A DNA stretch of 48,167 nucleotides from Pseudodonghicola xiamenensis DSM 18339 (GCF_000429365.1 NZ_AUBS01000032.1:1-48167), one strand, 5' to 3'. Positions 34,361-43,449 are shown, numbered from the stretch's first letter. Notes: generated by a model not told the origin, from the sequence alone. A program made the numbers and translations.

Positions 34361-34393
34361 CGCCCCGGCTGTCTGGCCGGGGCGTTTTCGTTT
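34361..34393 (+). terminator. Rho-independent terminator of argDF
   Basis: A perfect 9-bp stem (CGCCCCGGC with GCCGGGGCG) closes a 6-base loop at 34361-34384. TTTTCGTTTG follows. Confidence 0.92.
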
Positions 34394-34396
34394 GTT

Positions 34397-34436
34397 GCGG
34401 GAGCCTCCGGCGGGGATATTTGACGCCAGAAAAAGG
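34397..34436. repeat. Intergenic repeat with GGGATATTT and GCCAGAAAAAGG (copy 2)
   Basis: GCCTCC, GGGATATTT and GCCAGAAAAAGG in the same order and near-identical spacing as at 29820-29860. It follows directly on the argF terminator. Confidence 0.7.
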
Positions 34437-34533
34437 ACAGGGGTGTTTCGCTGGAACGGGCGCGTCATTGTCGGCGTTTCGCGAAGGGGGCGACAGGAGT
34501 ACACTAGGATCAGATTTGCGACGGGAGGAGGTC

Positions 34534-35532
34534 ATGTCTGAGGAACGTATCGTCATCGCCGGGGCCGGCGCGATCGGCTGTTTCGTCGGCGGACTTCTGG
34601 CCGCGGCCGGGCATCCGGTGACGTTGCTGGGGCGCGAGCGGGTGCTTGGCCCGATCCGTGCAAGCGGGCTCAAACTGACCGATTTTTCCGGTCTGGAGGT
34701 GAGGGTGGGCTCCGGTCGGTTGGGGCTGGCGCAGCGCCCCGAGGCACTGGAGGGGGCGGCGCTGGTCTTGGTGGCGGTTAAATCCGGGGCGACCGCGACA
34801 ATCTCTGCCGAGATCGCGGCGCATGCGCCGCAGGCGGCGCCGGTGATCAGCCTGCAAAATGGGGTCGGCAATGCCGATCTGTTGCGCGCGGCGCTGCCCG
34901 GGCGCGATGTCCGTGCCGCGATGGTGGGGTTCAACGTGGTGCCGGCCGGGCCTGCCGCCTGGCATCGTGCCAGCAGCGGCGATATCGTGATCGAGGCCGG
35001 GGCGGGCGATCTGGCGGCGCGGCTGTCGGTGCCGGGGCTGGTCGTGCGGGAGGTCGATGACATCCTGCCGGCGCAATGGGGCAAGCTGCTGTTGAATTTG
35101 GCCAATGCGCTTAATGCCCTGTCCGGAATTTCGTTGCGCGATCAGCTACTGGATCGGGAGTGGCGCCGCCTGATGGCCGATCAGATCGCCGAGGCGCTGA
35201 GGGTACTGCGCCGGTCCGGGATCGTCGCGCGGCCGCCGGCGCCGGTGCCTGCCGTACTGCTGCCGGCTATTTTGCGGTTGCCGACGCCGTTGTTTACCCG
35301 GATCGCGGAGCGGATGCTGACGATCGACCCGATGGCGCGGACCTCCATGGCCTATGATCTCGAGGACGGGCGCCTGACCGAGATCGACCATATGCAGGGG
35401 GCGATCGTGGAGCTGGCGCAGCAGCAGGGGGGGCGGGCGCCGATTTGCGAGCGGGTCGCGCGGCTGGTGCATGAAGTCGAGGCGCAGGGATATCGCGGGC
35501 TGCGCAAGACGCCGGCAGAGATTCGCGGCTGA
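34534..35532 (+). CDS. Ketopantoate reductase (PanE/ApbA) family protein
   Basis: A 332-residue NADPH-binding protein. The N-terminal Rossmann motif is IVIAGAGAIGCFVGGLLAAAG. The C-terminal ApbA domain has QWGKLLLNLANALNALSG, in which the lysine and asparagine match the PanE catalytic residues. This fits 2-dehydropantoate 2-reductase, but there are no pantothenate genes nearby and several paralogues are usual, so the substrate is uncertain. ATG 34534 follows GGGAGGAGG. It is convergent with hrpB; only 8 bases separate the stop codons. Confidence 0.87.
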   Translation: MSEERIVIAGAGAIGCFVGGLLAAAGHPVTLLGRERVLGPIRASGLKLTDFSGLEVRVGSGRLGLAQRPEALEGAALVLVAVKSGATATISAEIAAHAPQAAPVISLQNGVGNADLLRAALPGRDVRAAMVGFNVVPAGPAAWHRASSGDIVIEAGAGDLAARLSVPGLVVREVDDILPAQWGKLLLNLANALNALSGISLRDQLLDREWRRLMADQIAEALRVLRRSGIVARPPAPVPAVLLPAILRLPTPLFTRIAERMLTIDPMARTSMAYDLEDGRLTEIDHMQGAIVELAQQQGGRAPICERVARLVHEVEAQGYRGLRKTPAEIRG

Positions 35533-35540
35533 ACCTTGTG

Positions 35541-38009
35541 TCACTCGGCCGGGCGGTCGCGCCGCTTGGTGCGCAGGGTCGGATCGGCTTGGGTCGGGTC
35601 CTCGGGCCAGGGATGTTTGGGGTATTGCGCCCGCATGTCCTTGCGCACATCGGCATAGGAGCCGGCCCAGAAGCCGGGCAGATCGCGGGTCACCTGAACT
35701 GGGCGCTGGGCGGGGGAGAGGAGCGTGATCTTGATCGGCTGACCGGCGCTGGTCGGGTGGGTGGTGACGCCGAAAAGTTCCTGCAGCCGCAGGGCGATCT
35801 CGGGCCCGTCGCCGCCGGAATAGTCGATCGGCACCTTGCGCCCCAGCGGCGTGGTGAAGGAGCCGGGCACCCGGCGATCGAGCTCTTGCTGCTGATCCCA
35901 GCTCAGCGCCGCCTGCAAGGCGGGGTGGGGATCGAAACGCTTCCAATCCTCCGCCGTTTTCACCTTGCCCAGCATCGGCAGCAGCCAGTCCTCCAGCGTC
36001 GCCATCAGCCCGTCGGGCGAGAAGTCGGGAAGATCGGCGCCGGTGGCGCGCAACAGTTCCACCCGTGCCGCCAGTCGTGCCGCAGCCCCATCGAGGCGCA
36101 GGCCCAGATCGCGCACGCCCTCGAGCATGGCGCGGGCCACCGCCTCGGGTGGCACGTCCTTCCAGACCCGGTCATCCAGCACCAGCGTGCCGAAACGCTC
36201 TTGCCTGCGCGCCACCACCCGGCGGTCGCGTTTCGACCAGTCGCAGTGATCGATCCAGCCGATCTGGTCGGCGAAAAGCTCGCGGATATCGCGCTCGCCG
36301 ATCTGCGCCGCCATGCGGATCTTCGCCTCGCGCGGGTCACCGTCGAGGTCGGTCGCGACCACGAAGGGGGCGCCAGCCAGCGGGTCGCCCGCGGTCATCA
36401 CCGCGCCCTTGCCGCCCGAAAGGACATAGCGCGGGGCATCGCCCTTGCGGCGTTGGCCGATGCGGTCGGGATAGGCGAGCGCGGCCATGGCGGCGGCGGA
36501 GAGGCCGGGCAGGCTTGCCTCGGGGGCTTGCGCGCGCAGGCGCTTGGCCTCGGTCCGGATGCGCTCCAGCGTCGGGCGGGTGACCTCGAAGGGGCGCTCG
36601 GCGGTGAATCGTTTGAGATCGCGCAGCGCCTCGAGCCGCAGGGTCAGATCCGAGGGCGCGGCGCGCAGCGGGTCGCGTTCCTCGATCAGGGCGGCGAGGG
36701 GAGCGGCTTCGGGGCCGGCCAGTACCAGCATATGGGCGACGCGCGGGTGCAGCGGCAGCGTGGCCAAGGCCCGGCCGTGATCGGTGATCCGGCCCTTGTC
36801 GTCCAACGCTCCCAGCAGGCGCAGCAGCGTCCGCGCCTCGGCCAGGGCGCCGGCGGGCGGCGGGGTGAGAAAGGCCAGTTCCTGATCCGAGGCGCCCCAG
36901 AGCGCGAGATCAAGCGCGAGGCCGGTCAGGTCTGCCGCCTCGATCTCGGCCGGCGGGAAGGAGGCGAGGGCGCCTTCCTCTCCCTTCGACCAGAGCCGAT
37001 AGCTGACGCCTTCGGCCACCCGACCGGCGCGACCGGCGCGTTGGGTTGCCTCGGCCCGGGTCACCCGTTCGGTCACCAGCCGCGACATGCCGGCGCCGGG
37101 ATCGAAACGGGCGCGTCGCGCCAGCCCCATGTCGACCACCACCCGCACGTCCTGGATGGTGAGCGAGGTTTCGGCGATGGAGGTCGCCAGCACGATCTTG
37201 CGCCCCGATGTGGCGGGCTCGATCGCGGCGCGCTGTGCGGCGAAGGGCAGCGCGCCATAGAGCGGGCGGATCTGGACGCTGTCGGGCAGGCGGCGGGAAA
37301 GGGCGGTTTCTGCGCGGCGAATCTCCCCCTCCCCGGGTAGGAAGACCAGAAGGCCGCCGCCCAGCTTCCGCGTCTCAGTCTCGGCCCGCACCACCAGATC
37401 GGCCAGCGCCTCGTCCCGCCGCGCCCGGGGGCCGAGCGGGGTGTCGAGCCAGCGGGTTTCCACCGGGTAGCTGCGTCCTTCCGAGGTGATGACGGGCGCG
37501 CGCATCAGATCGCCCACCGGTCCGGCGTCGAGCGTTGCTGACATCGCCAGCAGGAGCAGATCGTCGCGCAGGGCGCCGGCGACTTCGAGACAGAGGGCAA
37601 GGCCGAAATCGGCGTTGAGGGAGCGTTCGTGGAATTCGTCGAAGATCACCGCACCGATGCCGGACAGCTCCGGATCGGATTGCAGCATGCGGGTCAGGAT
37701 ACCTTCGGTCACCACCTCGATCCGGGTGGTTTTCGACACCTTGCTGTCGCCGCGAACGCGATAGCCGACGGTCTGGCCCGGCGCCTCGCCCAACGTCTCG
37801 GCCATGCGTTCGGCGGCGGCGCGGGCGGCAAGGCGGCGGGGCTCCAGCATGACGATGCGCCCTGTCGTCAGCCCGGCGTCGAGCATCGCCAGCGGCACCC
37901 GCGTGGTTTTCCCCGCTCCGGGCGGCGCCTGCAAGACGGCGCGGCCCTGTTGGCGCAGGGCCTCCAGCAGATCGGGCAGGGCGGTGTCTATGGGCAAGCT
38001 CTGGGTCAT
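35541..38009 (-). CDS. hrpB: ATP-dependent helicase HrpB
   Basis: An 822-residue DEAH-box helicase. Walker A is PPGAGKTT at 29-36, the DEFH box lies in VIFDEFHERSLNADF, and motif III is SATLD. The helicase C domain has ETSLTIQDVRVVVDMG and QRAGRAGR. The C-terminal HrpB-specific domain contains WPEDPTQADPTLRTKRR near the end. Its cellular role is unclear. ATG 38009 follows AAGG; a TTG 18 bases upstream is less likely. Confidence 0.95.
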   Translation of the reverse strand: MTQSLPIDTALPDLLEALRQQGRAVLQAPPGAGKTTRVPLAMLDAGLTTGRIVMLEPRRLAARAAAERMAETLGEAPGQTVGYRVRGDSKVSKTTRIEVVTEGILTRMLQSDPELSGIGAVIFDEFHERSLNADFGLALCLEVAGALRDDLLLLAMSATLDAGPVGDLMRAPVITSEGRSYPVETRWLDTPLGPRARRDEALADLVVRAETETRKLGGGLLVFLPGEGEIRRAETALSRRLPDSVQIRPLYGALPFAAQRAAIEPATSGRKIVLATSIAETSLTIQDVRVVVDMGLARRARFDPGAGMSRLVTERVTRAEATQRAGRAGRVAEGVSYRLWSKGEEGALASFPPAEIEAADLTGLALDLALWGASDQELAFLTPPPAGALAEARTLLRLLGALDDKGRITDHGRALATLPLHPRVAHMLVLAGPEAAPLAALIEERDPLRAAPSDLTLRLEALRDLKRFTAERPFEVTRPTLERIRTEAKRLRAQAPEASLPGLSAAAMAALAYPDRIGQRRKGDAPRYVLSGGKGAVMTAGDPLAGAPFVVATDLDGDPREAKIRMAAQIGERDIRELFADQIGWIDHCDWSKRDRRVVARRQERFGTLVLDDRVWKDVPPEAVARAMLEGVRDLGLRLDGAAARLAARVELLRATGADLPDFSPDGLMATLEDWLLPMLGKVKTAEDWKRFDPHPALQAALSWDQQQELDRRVPGSFTTPLGRKVPIDYSGGDGPEIALRLQELFGVTTHPTSAGQPIKITLLSPAQRPVQVTRDLPGFWAGSYADVRKDMRAQYPKHPWPEDPTQADPTLRTKRRDRPAE

Positions 38010-38583
38010 CCGCGCCTTATCCGACAAAGCGGCCGGCGGGTCTAGCGGCGCAGCAGCACCAGGGGGGCCACGGATCGTCTCGCCCCGGATGCGATAGGCG
38101 CCGATGCAGAGCCCTCATCGGCTTCGGCCTCTTCGGTGAAGGGAGGGAGTTCGGGCCGCCGCTCACCGTCGAACTCCCGCTGGCGCAGAGGGTGGAGCGG
38201 GCGACCGCTGCGGGGGAGGCGTTGCCGCGCTGCCGCTGCAGCGCAAATCGGCTGGTGATTCGCTGCGACTGGTGTTCATGATCTCGCCGCGGAAGGGGGG
38301 GCGGAAATGGGCGCCATCGTGCGGGCCGGCCTCGCTGTTCGGAAGCGGGAGGCAACGACATGGCAGCGCGGATCGACCGAACCGGTCAGAACCGGGGGCC
38401 AAGCTTCGGCTCCAGCGCCAGGATCGAGAAATATGTCTCCAGCAGTTTTGCCCCGGGGCAGAGGCGGCGAGGCGCAGAAGCAGGCTCCGGATCAGGCCCC
38501 GGGTCATGCGGCCGCAGCCCTCCGCACTGGACAAATGTCGTCCGGCCAAGGCATGTAGGGCGCTGGACCGGCAGGATATGAGC
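38010..38583. other. 574-base gap with no confident gene
   Basis: No intact gene could be supported. On the minus strand there is a 38-codon frame with ATG at about 38280 (MNTSRSESPADLRC) and, in another frame, a coding-like stretch ending at a TAG near 38043 (RQREFDGERRPELPPFTEE...LVLLRR). Together they might be a frameshifted small gene. A further minus-strand frame ends KLLETYFSILALEPKLGPRF at about 38386. None is recognised. A meaB promoter must also lie here. Confidence 0.3.
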
Positions 38584-39561
38584 ATGCGGATACAAGACCT
38601 GGGTGACAAGATCTTAAAGGGCGATCGCCGCGCCTTGGCGCGGGCGATCACGCTGGTGGAGAGCAGCCGTCAGGACCATCGGGCAGAGGCTGCGGCGCTG
38701 CTGGATCAACTGCGGGCGGTCGGGCGGCAGGCGGTGCGTGTCGGCCTGTCGGGCACGCCGGGGGTGGGCAAATCCACCTTTATCGAGGCCTTCGGCATGA
38801 TGTTGACCGGGCAGGGGCTGCGGGTTGCCGTGCTGGCGGTGGATCCGTCTTCGACCCGCTCGGGCGGCTCGATCCTGGGCGACAAGACCCGGATGGAGCG
38901 GTTGAGCCGCGATCCCAATGCCTTCATCCGCCCCTCTCCCAGCCAGTCGCATCTGGGTGGTGTGGCGCGGCGCACCCGCGAGGCGGTGGAGCTGTGCGAG
39001 GCCGCTGGTTTCGATGTCATCCTGATCGAGACGGTGGGGGTGGGCCAGTCCGAGACCGTGGTGGCGGAGATGTCTGATCTGTTCGTGCTGCTGCTGGCAC
39101 CGGCCGGCGGGGATGAATTGCAGGGCGTCAAGCGCGGCATCATGGAGATGGCCGATATCATCCTGGTCAACAAGGCGGATGGTGATCTGAAGCCGGCGGC
39201 GACGCGGACCTGTTCGGATTACGCCGGTGCGTTGAGGCTGCTGCGCAAGCGCCCTCAGGACCCGGAGGGCTTTCCCAAGGCAATGATGGTGTCGGCTCAG
39301 ACCGAAGTGGGGCTGGCAGAGGCCTGGACAGAGATGCAGGCGCTGATCGACTGGCGGCGGGAGAATGGGTTCTGGGACCGGCGGCGCGCCGATCAGGCGC
39401 TCTACTGGTTCGACCAGGAGGTGCGTCAGGCACTGCTCGCACGGCTGGAGACCGGTGAGGCGAAAGCGGCAATGGCCGAGCTTTCCGCCCGGGTCGCGGC
39501 AGGCGATATCTCTCCGGCGGGGGCAGCTGAAGCCATGCTGCGCGAGCATCTGAGAATGTGA
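38584..39561 (+). CDS. meaB: Methylmalonyl-CoA mutase-associated GTPase MeaB
   Basis: MeaB is a G-protein chaperone that loads and protects the adenosylcobalamin of methylmalonyl-CoA mutase. The 325-residue protein carries the P-loop GTPGVGKST, the AVDPSSTRSGGSILGDKTRM switch region, ETVGVGQSE and the NKAD base-specificity motif. The C-terminal helical dimer arm follows. ATG 38584 has AGGA 7 bases upstream; ATG 38578 is too close to it. The mutase genes are not in the window, but the epimerase of the pathway is at 14421. Confidence 0.95.
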   Translation: MRIQDLGDKILKGDRRALARAITLVESSRQDHRAEAAALLDQLRAVGRQAVRVGLSGTPGVGKSTFIEAFGMMLTGQGLRVAVLAVDPSSTRSGGSILGDKTRMERLSRDPNAFIRPSPSQSHLGGVARRTREAVELCEAAGFDVILIETVGVGQSETVVAEMSDLFVLLLAPAGGDELQGVKRGIMEMADIILVNKADGDLKPAATRTCSDYAGALRLLRKRPQDPEGFPKAMMVSAQTEVGLAEAWTEMQALIDWRRENGFWDRRRADQALYWFDQEVRQALLARLETGEAKAAMAELSARVAAGDISPAGAAEAMLREHLRM

Positions 39562-39583
39562 GTGGGGCCTGTGCAGCCGGGGC

Positions 39584-39612
39584 TTGACGATTCCCTGCCG
39601 CACGCGTAATAG
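39584..39612 (+). promoter_or_regulatory. Sigma-70-like promoter of rpmB
   Basis: TTGACG (39584-39589) and TAATAG (39607-39612) are 17 bases apart. This gives a leader of about 105 bases before rpmB. That leader contains GGGCGC/GCGCCC (39630-39651), a possible regulatory hairpin. Confidence 0.65.
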
Positions 39613-39724
39613 CCTGCGAACGAGATTCCGGGCGCTGCCAAAGCGGCGCCCCTGTTATTTGCAGGGCCACGCGGGGGTTCCAGAACCCCGGCATCAACGC
39701 CCGAGAAAAGACGAGGATGAAACC

Positions 39725-40018
39725 ATGTCGCGCCGTTGCGAACTGACCGGTAAAGGCCCCATGACTGGCAACAACGTCAGCCATGCTAAAAACAGAACCC
39801 GCCGGCGTTTTCTGCCGAACCTGAACGATGTGACGCTGCAGTCCGAAACGCTGGGGCGTGGCGTCAAGCTGCGGATCTCTGCTGCCGCGCTGCGCAGCGT
39901 CGATCACCGGGGTGGTCTGGACGCCTTCTTGGCCAAGGCCAAGGACGAAGAGCTTTCGGATAACGCTCTGAAAATCAAGAAAGAGATCGCCAAGGCTGCT
40001 GCTGCCAACGCCGCCTGA
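39725..40018 (+). CDS. rpmB: 50S ribosomal protein L28
   Basis: The 97-residue protein starts MSRRCELTGKGPMTGNNVSH and continues KNRTRRRFLPNLNDVTLQSE, the universal L28 pattern. The C-terminus has the lysine-rich extension ELSDNALKIKKEIAKA usual in alphaproteobacteria. It lacks the second zinc-binding cysteine pair found in some L28 forms. ATG 39725 follows GAGGA. It is monocistronic between a promoter and a terminator. Confidence 0.97.
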   Translation: MSRRCELTGKGPMTGNNVSHAKNRTRRRFLPNLNDVTLQSETLGRGVKLRISAAALRSVDHRGGLDAFLAKAKDEELSDNALKIKKEIAKAAAANAA

Positions 40019-40045
40019 TCCTTTCTGATCCGTCAGGACAGTTGC

Positions 40046-40073
40046 AAACCCCGTGCCCCAGGTGCGGGGTTTT
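40046..40073 (+). terminator. Rho-independent terminator of rpmB
   Basis: AAACCCCG pairs with CGGGGTTT around a GC-rich loop, ending in TTTTG, 28 bases after the rpmB stop codon. Confidence 0.85.
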
Positions 40074-40137
40074 GCCGTACCGTGCCTGCAGCTTTGCGCT
40101 TGCCCGTCGGATCCCTGCCTGACTATATGCTGCGGCT

Positions 40138-40488
40138 ATGATCCGTAGTTGGCGCATATATTTCGGTTTGGCTCTGGTCGTCGTGATGGCGCTGACCAGC
40201 CAGAGCATGGCCGTCGCCCGGGGCGCCGCCGGCGTCGCCGGGCAGATCGAGATTTGCATCGGCTCCGGTCCGGTCACCGTCTATGTCGACGACAGCGGCA
40301 ATCCCACGGGCCCGCCGCATATCTGCCCCGATTTCGCGCTGCATTTCCTGGCCTTCGTGACGCCGCCCGCGATCTTGCCGGCGCCGCTGACGCTTGAGGT
40401 GCGGCGGCTGTCGGCCTGTCAGCGGGGGCTTTGTTCCGGCCGCCCGGTGCCGACAGCCCGGGCCCGGGATCCTCCCTCTGTCGGCTGA
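40138..40488 (+). CDS. Small secreted protein, DUF2946-like, beside the copper chaperone
   Basis: A 116-residue protein with a signal peptide (IYFGLALVVVMALTSQSMAVA, cleavage near residue 27). The mature part has cysteines in IEICIGSGPVTVY and HICPDF, and CQRGLC near the end. The GPPHICPD segment resembles DUF2946-type proteins, which are often encoded with copper genes and sometimes bear metal-binding residues. It precedes the PCu(A)C chaperone by 52 bases, likely in one transcript. Family assignment is tentative. Confidence 0.72.
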   Translation: MIRSWRIYFGLALVVVMALTSQSMAVARGAAGVAGQIEICIGSGPVTVYVDDSGNPTGPPHICPDFALHFLAFVTPPAILPAPLTLEVRRLSACQRGLCSGRPVPTARARDPPSVG

Positions 40489-40540
40489 TATCTGTTCCCA
40501 GTTCCAAGCCACAGACGACGACCACAAGAGGAGAGAGATC

Positions 40541-41032
40541 ATGTCTGTCAAAACCGTTCTTATCGCCGCTGCCACGACCCTGGCCCTGGCCTTGCCTGCC
40601 GTTGCCGGCGATATCCAGGTGCAGGACGCCTATGCCCGTGCAGCGACCAAGATGTCGAAGACCGGCGCCGCCTTCATGGTGCTGATGAATGAGGGCGATC
40701 AGGACGACCGGCTGGTCGCGGCCAACTCGGATGTCGCGAAGCGGGTCGAATTGCATACCCACAAGGACAACGGCCAGGGCGTCATGAGCATGATGAAGGT
40801 CGAGGAAGGCTTTCCTGTCCCCGCCCATGGTCACCATGCGCTGGCGCGTGGCGGTGACCACGTCATGCTGATGGGGCTGACCCGGCCGTTGGAGCAGGGT
40901 GATATCGTCCAGATCACCCTGACCTTCGAAAAGGCCGGCGAGGTGACGATCGACGTGCCCGTCGATCTAGAGCGCCAACCGCAGGGCGGCATGCAGATGC
41001 AACAGCATGGTCAGATGAAAATGAACAACTGA
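40541..41032 (+). CDS. Periplasmic copper chaperone PCu(A)C
   Basis: A 163-residue exported protein that delivers Cu(I), typically to the CuA site of cytochrome oxidase. The signal peptide is VKTVLIAAATTLALALPAVAG. The copper-binding pattern of histidines and methionines is visible in VELHTHKDNGQGVMSMM and GGDHVMLMGL. The C-terminus adds a methionine/histidine tail (MQMQQHGQMKMNN) that could bind further copper. ATG 40541 follows AAGAGGAG. An in-frame extension upstream is not coding-like. Confidence 0.94.
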   Translation: MSVKTVLIAAATTLALALPAVAGDIQVQDAYARAATKMSKTGAAFMVLMNEGDQDDRLVAANSDVAKRVELHTHKDNGQGVMSMMKVEEGFPVPAHGHHALARGGDHVMLMGLTRPLEQGDIVQITLTFEKAGEVTIDVPVDLERQPQGGMQMQQHGQMKMNN

Positions 41033-41055
41033 GTCGACGGCGATCGCCAGACATC

Positions 41056-41086
41056 GGGCCGCACCTTCGGGGGCGGCCCTTTGCGT
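41056..41086. terminator. Terminator between the copper chaperone and cobB
   Basis: GGGCCGC pairs with GCGGCCC (41056-41079) around an inner TTCG loop. TTTGCG follows on the plus strand. It serves the copper operon and perhaps the convergent cobB. Confidence 0.75.
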
Positions 41087-41103
41087 TGGGCGGATCGCCT
41101 GCC

Positions 41104-41796
41104 TTAACGCGCTAGAAGTTCCTCGACCCAGACCGGCACGGTCCGGGTTGCCGGGCCAAAGCGGGTATCGTCGAATTGCGACACCACCGCCGAGGGATCG
41201 AGATTCAGCTCGATGGTATGGGCGCCGGCGGCGGCAGCCTCTTGTACGAAGCCGGCGGCGGGATAGACTTGGCCCGAGGTGCCGATGGCGGCGAAAATAT
41301 CCGCACTCACCAGATGGTCGAAGATCTGGTCCATGAAATAGGGCATCTCCCCGAACCAGACGATATCGGGGCGTGCGGTGGAGGTCTTGCAACTCGGGCA
41401 GGGTTCTCCGACGGTCATGCGCATCGGCGCGGGCCAGCGTTGACCGCAGGCAGAGCAGAGCGCGCTGTCAAGCTGGCCGTGCATATGCAGCACTCCGGTC
41501 GCACCGGCCTTTTCATGCAACCCGTCGACGTTCTGGGTGACGATCACCACCTCGCCCGGGAAATCCCGTTGCAGCCTGGCCAGCGCCACATGGGCGGTGT
41601 TGGGCTGTGCCTGCGCCGCCTGCAGGCGGCGCATGTTATAGAACTCCTGCACCAGGGCAGGATCGCGGGCGAAGCCTTCGGGGGTGGCCACGTCCTCGAT
41701 CCGGTGCTGGGCCCAGAGTCCGCCCTCGTCCCGGAAGGTGCCGAGGCCGCTTTCGGCGGAAATGCCGGCGCCGGTCAGGATGACGATCTTTTCCAT
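41104..41796 (-). CDS. cobB: NAD-dependent protein deacylase (sirtuin)
   Basis: A 230-residue sirtuin that removes acyl groups from lysines using NAD. Motifs are LTGAGISAESGLGTFR, TQNVDGLHEKAG and the catalytic HMHG. A zinc site is formed by CSAC and CPSC, and GTSGQVYPAAGF follows. Tyr53 and Arg56 in FYNMRR are the residues that favour succinyl and malonyl substrates in SIRT5-type enzymes, so desuccinylation is plausible. It is monocistronic and divergent from the phosphatase gene. Confidence 0.95.
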   Translation of the reverse strand: MEKIVILTGAGISAESGLGTFRDEGGLWAQHRIEDVATPEGFARDPALVQEFYNMRRLQAAQAQPNTAHVALARLQRDFPGEVVIVTQNVDGLHEKAGATGVLHMHGQLDSALCSACGQRWPAPMRMTVGEPCPSCKTSTARPDIVWFGEMPYFMDQIFDHLVSADIFAAIGTSGQVYPAAGFVQEAAAAGAHTIELNLDPSAVVSQFDDTRFGPATRTVPVWVEELLAR

Positions 41797-41849
41797 GGGC
41801 TTCCCTCGCGGTTTGCGCTGTCTTATCAGGGTGGCGGAAGGAGATGTCG

Positions 41850-42299
41850 ATGACCACCCGTATTCTGTTTGTCTGTCTTGGCAATATCTGCCGGTCGCCG
41901 GCGGCGGAAGGGGTGGCGCGCGCCCTGTTGCCCGATTGCGAGATCGACAGTGCCGGCACCTCGGGTTGGCATGTGGGAGAGCCCCCCTATGGGCCGATGC
42001 GGGCGGCGGCGCGGGCGCGCGGGATTGATCTGGCTGCGTTGAGGGCGCGGCAGTTCGAGCCTGCTGACTTCAGCCGGTTCGATCTGATTCTGGCGATGGA
42101 TGGGCAGAACCTGCGCGACATCGAGGCGCAGCGCCCGGTGGGGCGCGACACACCGGTACGGCTGTTCACCGATTACATTGCGGACAGCGGCACCGACCAT
42201 GTGCCCGATCCTTACTATACCCGGGATTTCGATGGGGCGCTCGACCTGATCGAGGCGGCGGCAGCGGGTCTCAGGCGTGCGTTACGCGCCGAAGGCTGA
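41850..42299 (+). CDS. Low-molecular-weight protein-tyrosine phosphatase
   Basis: A 149-residue phosphatase with the catalytic loop CLGNICRSP at residues 9-17 and the general-acid motif DPYY in HVPDPYYTRDFDGAL. The ATG at 41850 is preferred because GGAAGGAG lies 6 bases upstream; an ATG at 41844 abuts that site. Such enzymes act on protein tyrosine phosphates and in polysaccharide export (Wzb), but the partner kinase is not in the window. Confidence 0.93.
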   Translation: MTTRILFVCLGNICRSPAAEGVARALLPDCEIDSAGTSGWHVGEPPYGPMRAAARARGIDLAALRARQFEPADFSRFDLILAMDGQNLRDIEAQRPVGRDTPVRLFTDYIADSGTDHVPDPYYTRDFDGALDLIEAAAAGLRRALRAEG

Positions 42300-42472
42300 G
42301 GCGTTTTCCAGTCAGATATTAAGAGAAGTCAAATTCGCAGCCCGAGGATGCGAAATCTTGGCCCGCGCCGCTTGTCCTTGGGGTTGCTGCGGTTAAGGAT
42401 TGTCGTGCCCCTTGCCTCGAAGCCTTGCCGATGTGTTCCGATCGCGCTGCCCCCGCCAGATTATATCCCGGA

Positions 42473-43438
42473 TCATTCCTCAAGCACCCGAAGCTGACCT
42501 GCCAGCCAGGGCAGTCGGCTGACCGCAGGGTCGATCATCTGGCTACGCACAAGCTGGCGCATGGTCTGGGCCACGTCGCGCGGCACCCGATCGGCCCAGT
42601 CGGCGGCGGCAAACAGCGAAATGGTCCGCGAGAAGGGGGTGAAGGGCAGGGGAAAGACGTCGATATCGTCGTGGAAGCGACCGGCGCGCATATAGCCCAG
42701 CGGGGTGGTCAGCGCCCAGCCGATGCGACGGGCGACCATGGCCATCAGCGCCAGATGGCTGCCGATCTCGAAACGCTCTTCGAACAGCAGGCGCTGGCGG
42801 GACAGATGCGCTTCGATCTGGCGCGAGATCATCTGTTCCTTGGCGTAGCGCAGGAACGGCAGGCCCGACAAGGATTCCATAATGTTCTGCCGGTTACGGA
42901 CCGCGCCGCGCGGGGCAACCAGGACAAAGGGATCGCGGGCAAGCGGATATTCCGAAATTCCTTCGCGCAGCTCTCCGGTACTGGCGGCGACGGCGATATG
43001 CAGCCGGCGTTCCTCCAGCGCATCGTTGATTTCATGGCTGGGCGCGGTGATCATCTTGAAGCGGCAGCGGGTCAGGCTTTCGGCCAGGGTGGTGACCAGT
43101 CGCGGGGTCAGGTCGTTGTCGAAATCGTCGATGATCCCGAAGGAGAGCGTTGTCAGTTCGCTCAGGTCCATCACGGTCAGCTCACTCTGCGCCAGACGCA
43201 GTTCCGACAGCACCGCCTCGGTGCGGGCAAGAAAACCGCGGCCCGCCGGCGTCAGCACCATCGGGCGGCGACCGTGATCCAGCAGCTCGGTACCGAGTGC
43301 GGTTTCCAGATTGCGCAATTGCTGGCTGACGGCAGGCTGGCTGAGACCGGTCAGCTCGGCCGCCTGGGCCACGGAACCGGTCGAGCCGAGCGCGGCGAAT
43401 ACTTCGAGCCCGCGCAGCGTGACGCCTTTCATGAGCAT
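42473..43438 (-). CDS. LysR family transcriptional regulator
   Basis: A 321-residue regulator. The N-terminal winged helix-turn-helix is GSVAQAAELTGLSQPAVSQQLRNLE. The C-terminal substrate-binding domain starts near LSFGIIDDFDND. The ATG at 43438 has GAGGAA 7 bases upstream; ATG 43432 is also possible. The gene is divergent from the HisD-like gene, so it probably controls that gene and senses its substrate. Just upstream, an ATG at 43443 opens a four-codon frame that overlaps the start. Confidence 0.92.
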   Translation of the reverse strand: MLMKGVTLRGLEVFAALGSTGSVAQAAELTGLSQPAVSQQLRNLETALGTELLDHGRRPMVLTPAGRGFLARTEAVLSELRLAQSELTVMDLSELTTLSFGIIDDFDNDLTPRLVTTLAESLTRCRFKMITAPSHEINDALEERRLHIAVAASTGELREGISEYPLARDPFVLVAPRGAVRNRQNIMESLSGLPFLRYAKEQMISRQIEAHLSRQRLLFEERFEIGSHLALMAMVARRIGWALTTPLGYMRAGRFHDDIDVFPLPFTPFSRTISLFAAADWADRVPRDVAQTMRQLVRSQMIDPAVSRLPWLAGQLRVLEE

Positions 43439-43449
43439 GTCATGCTTCC

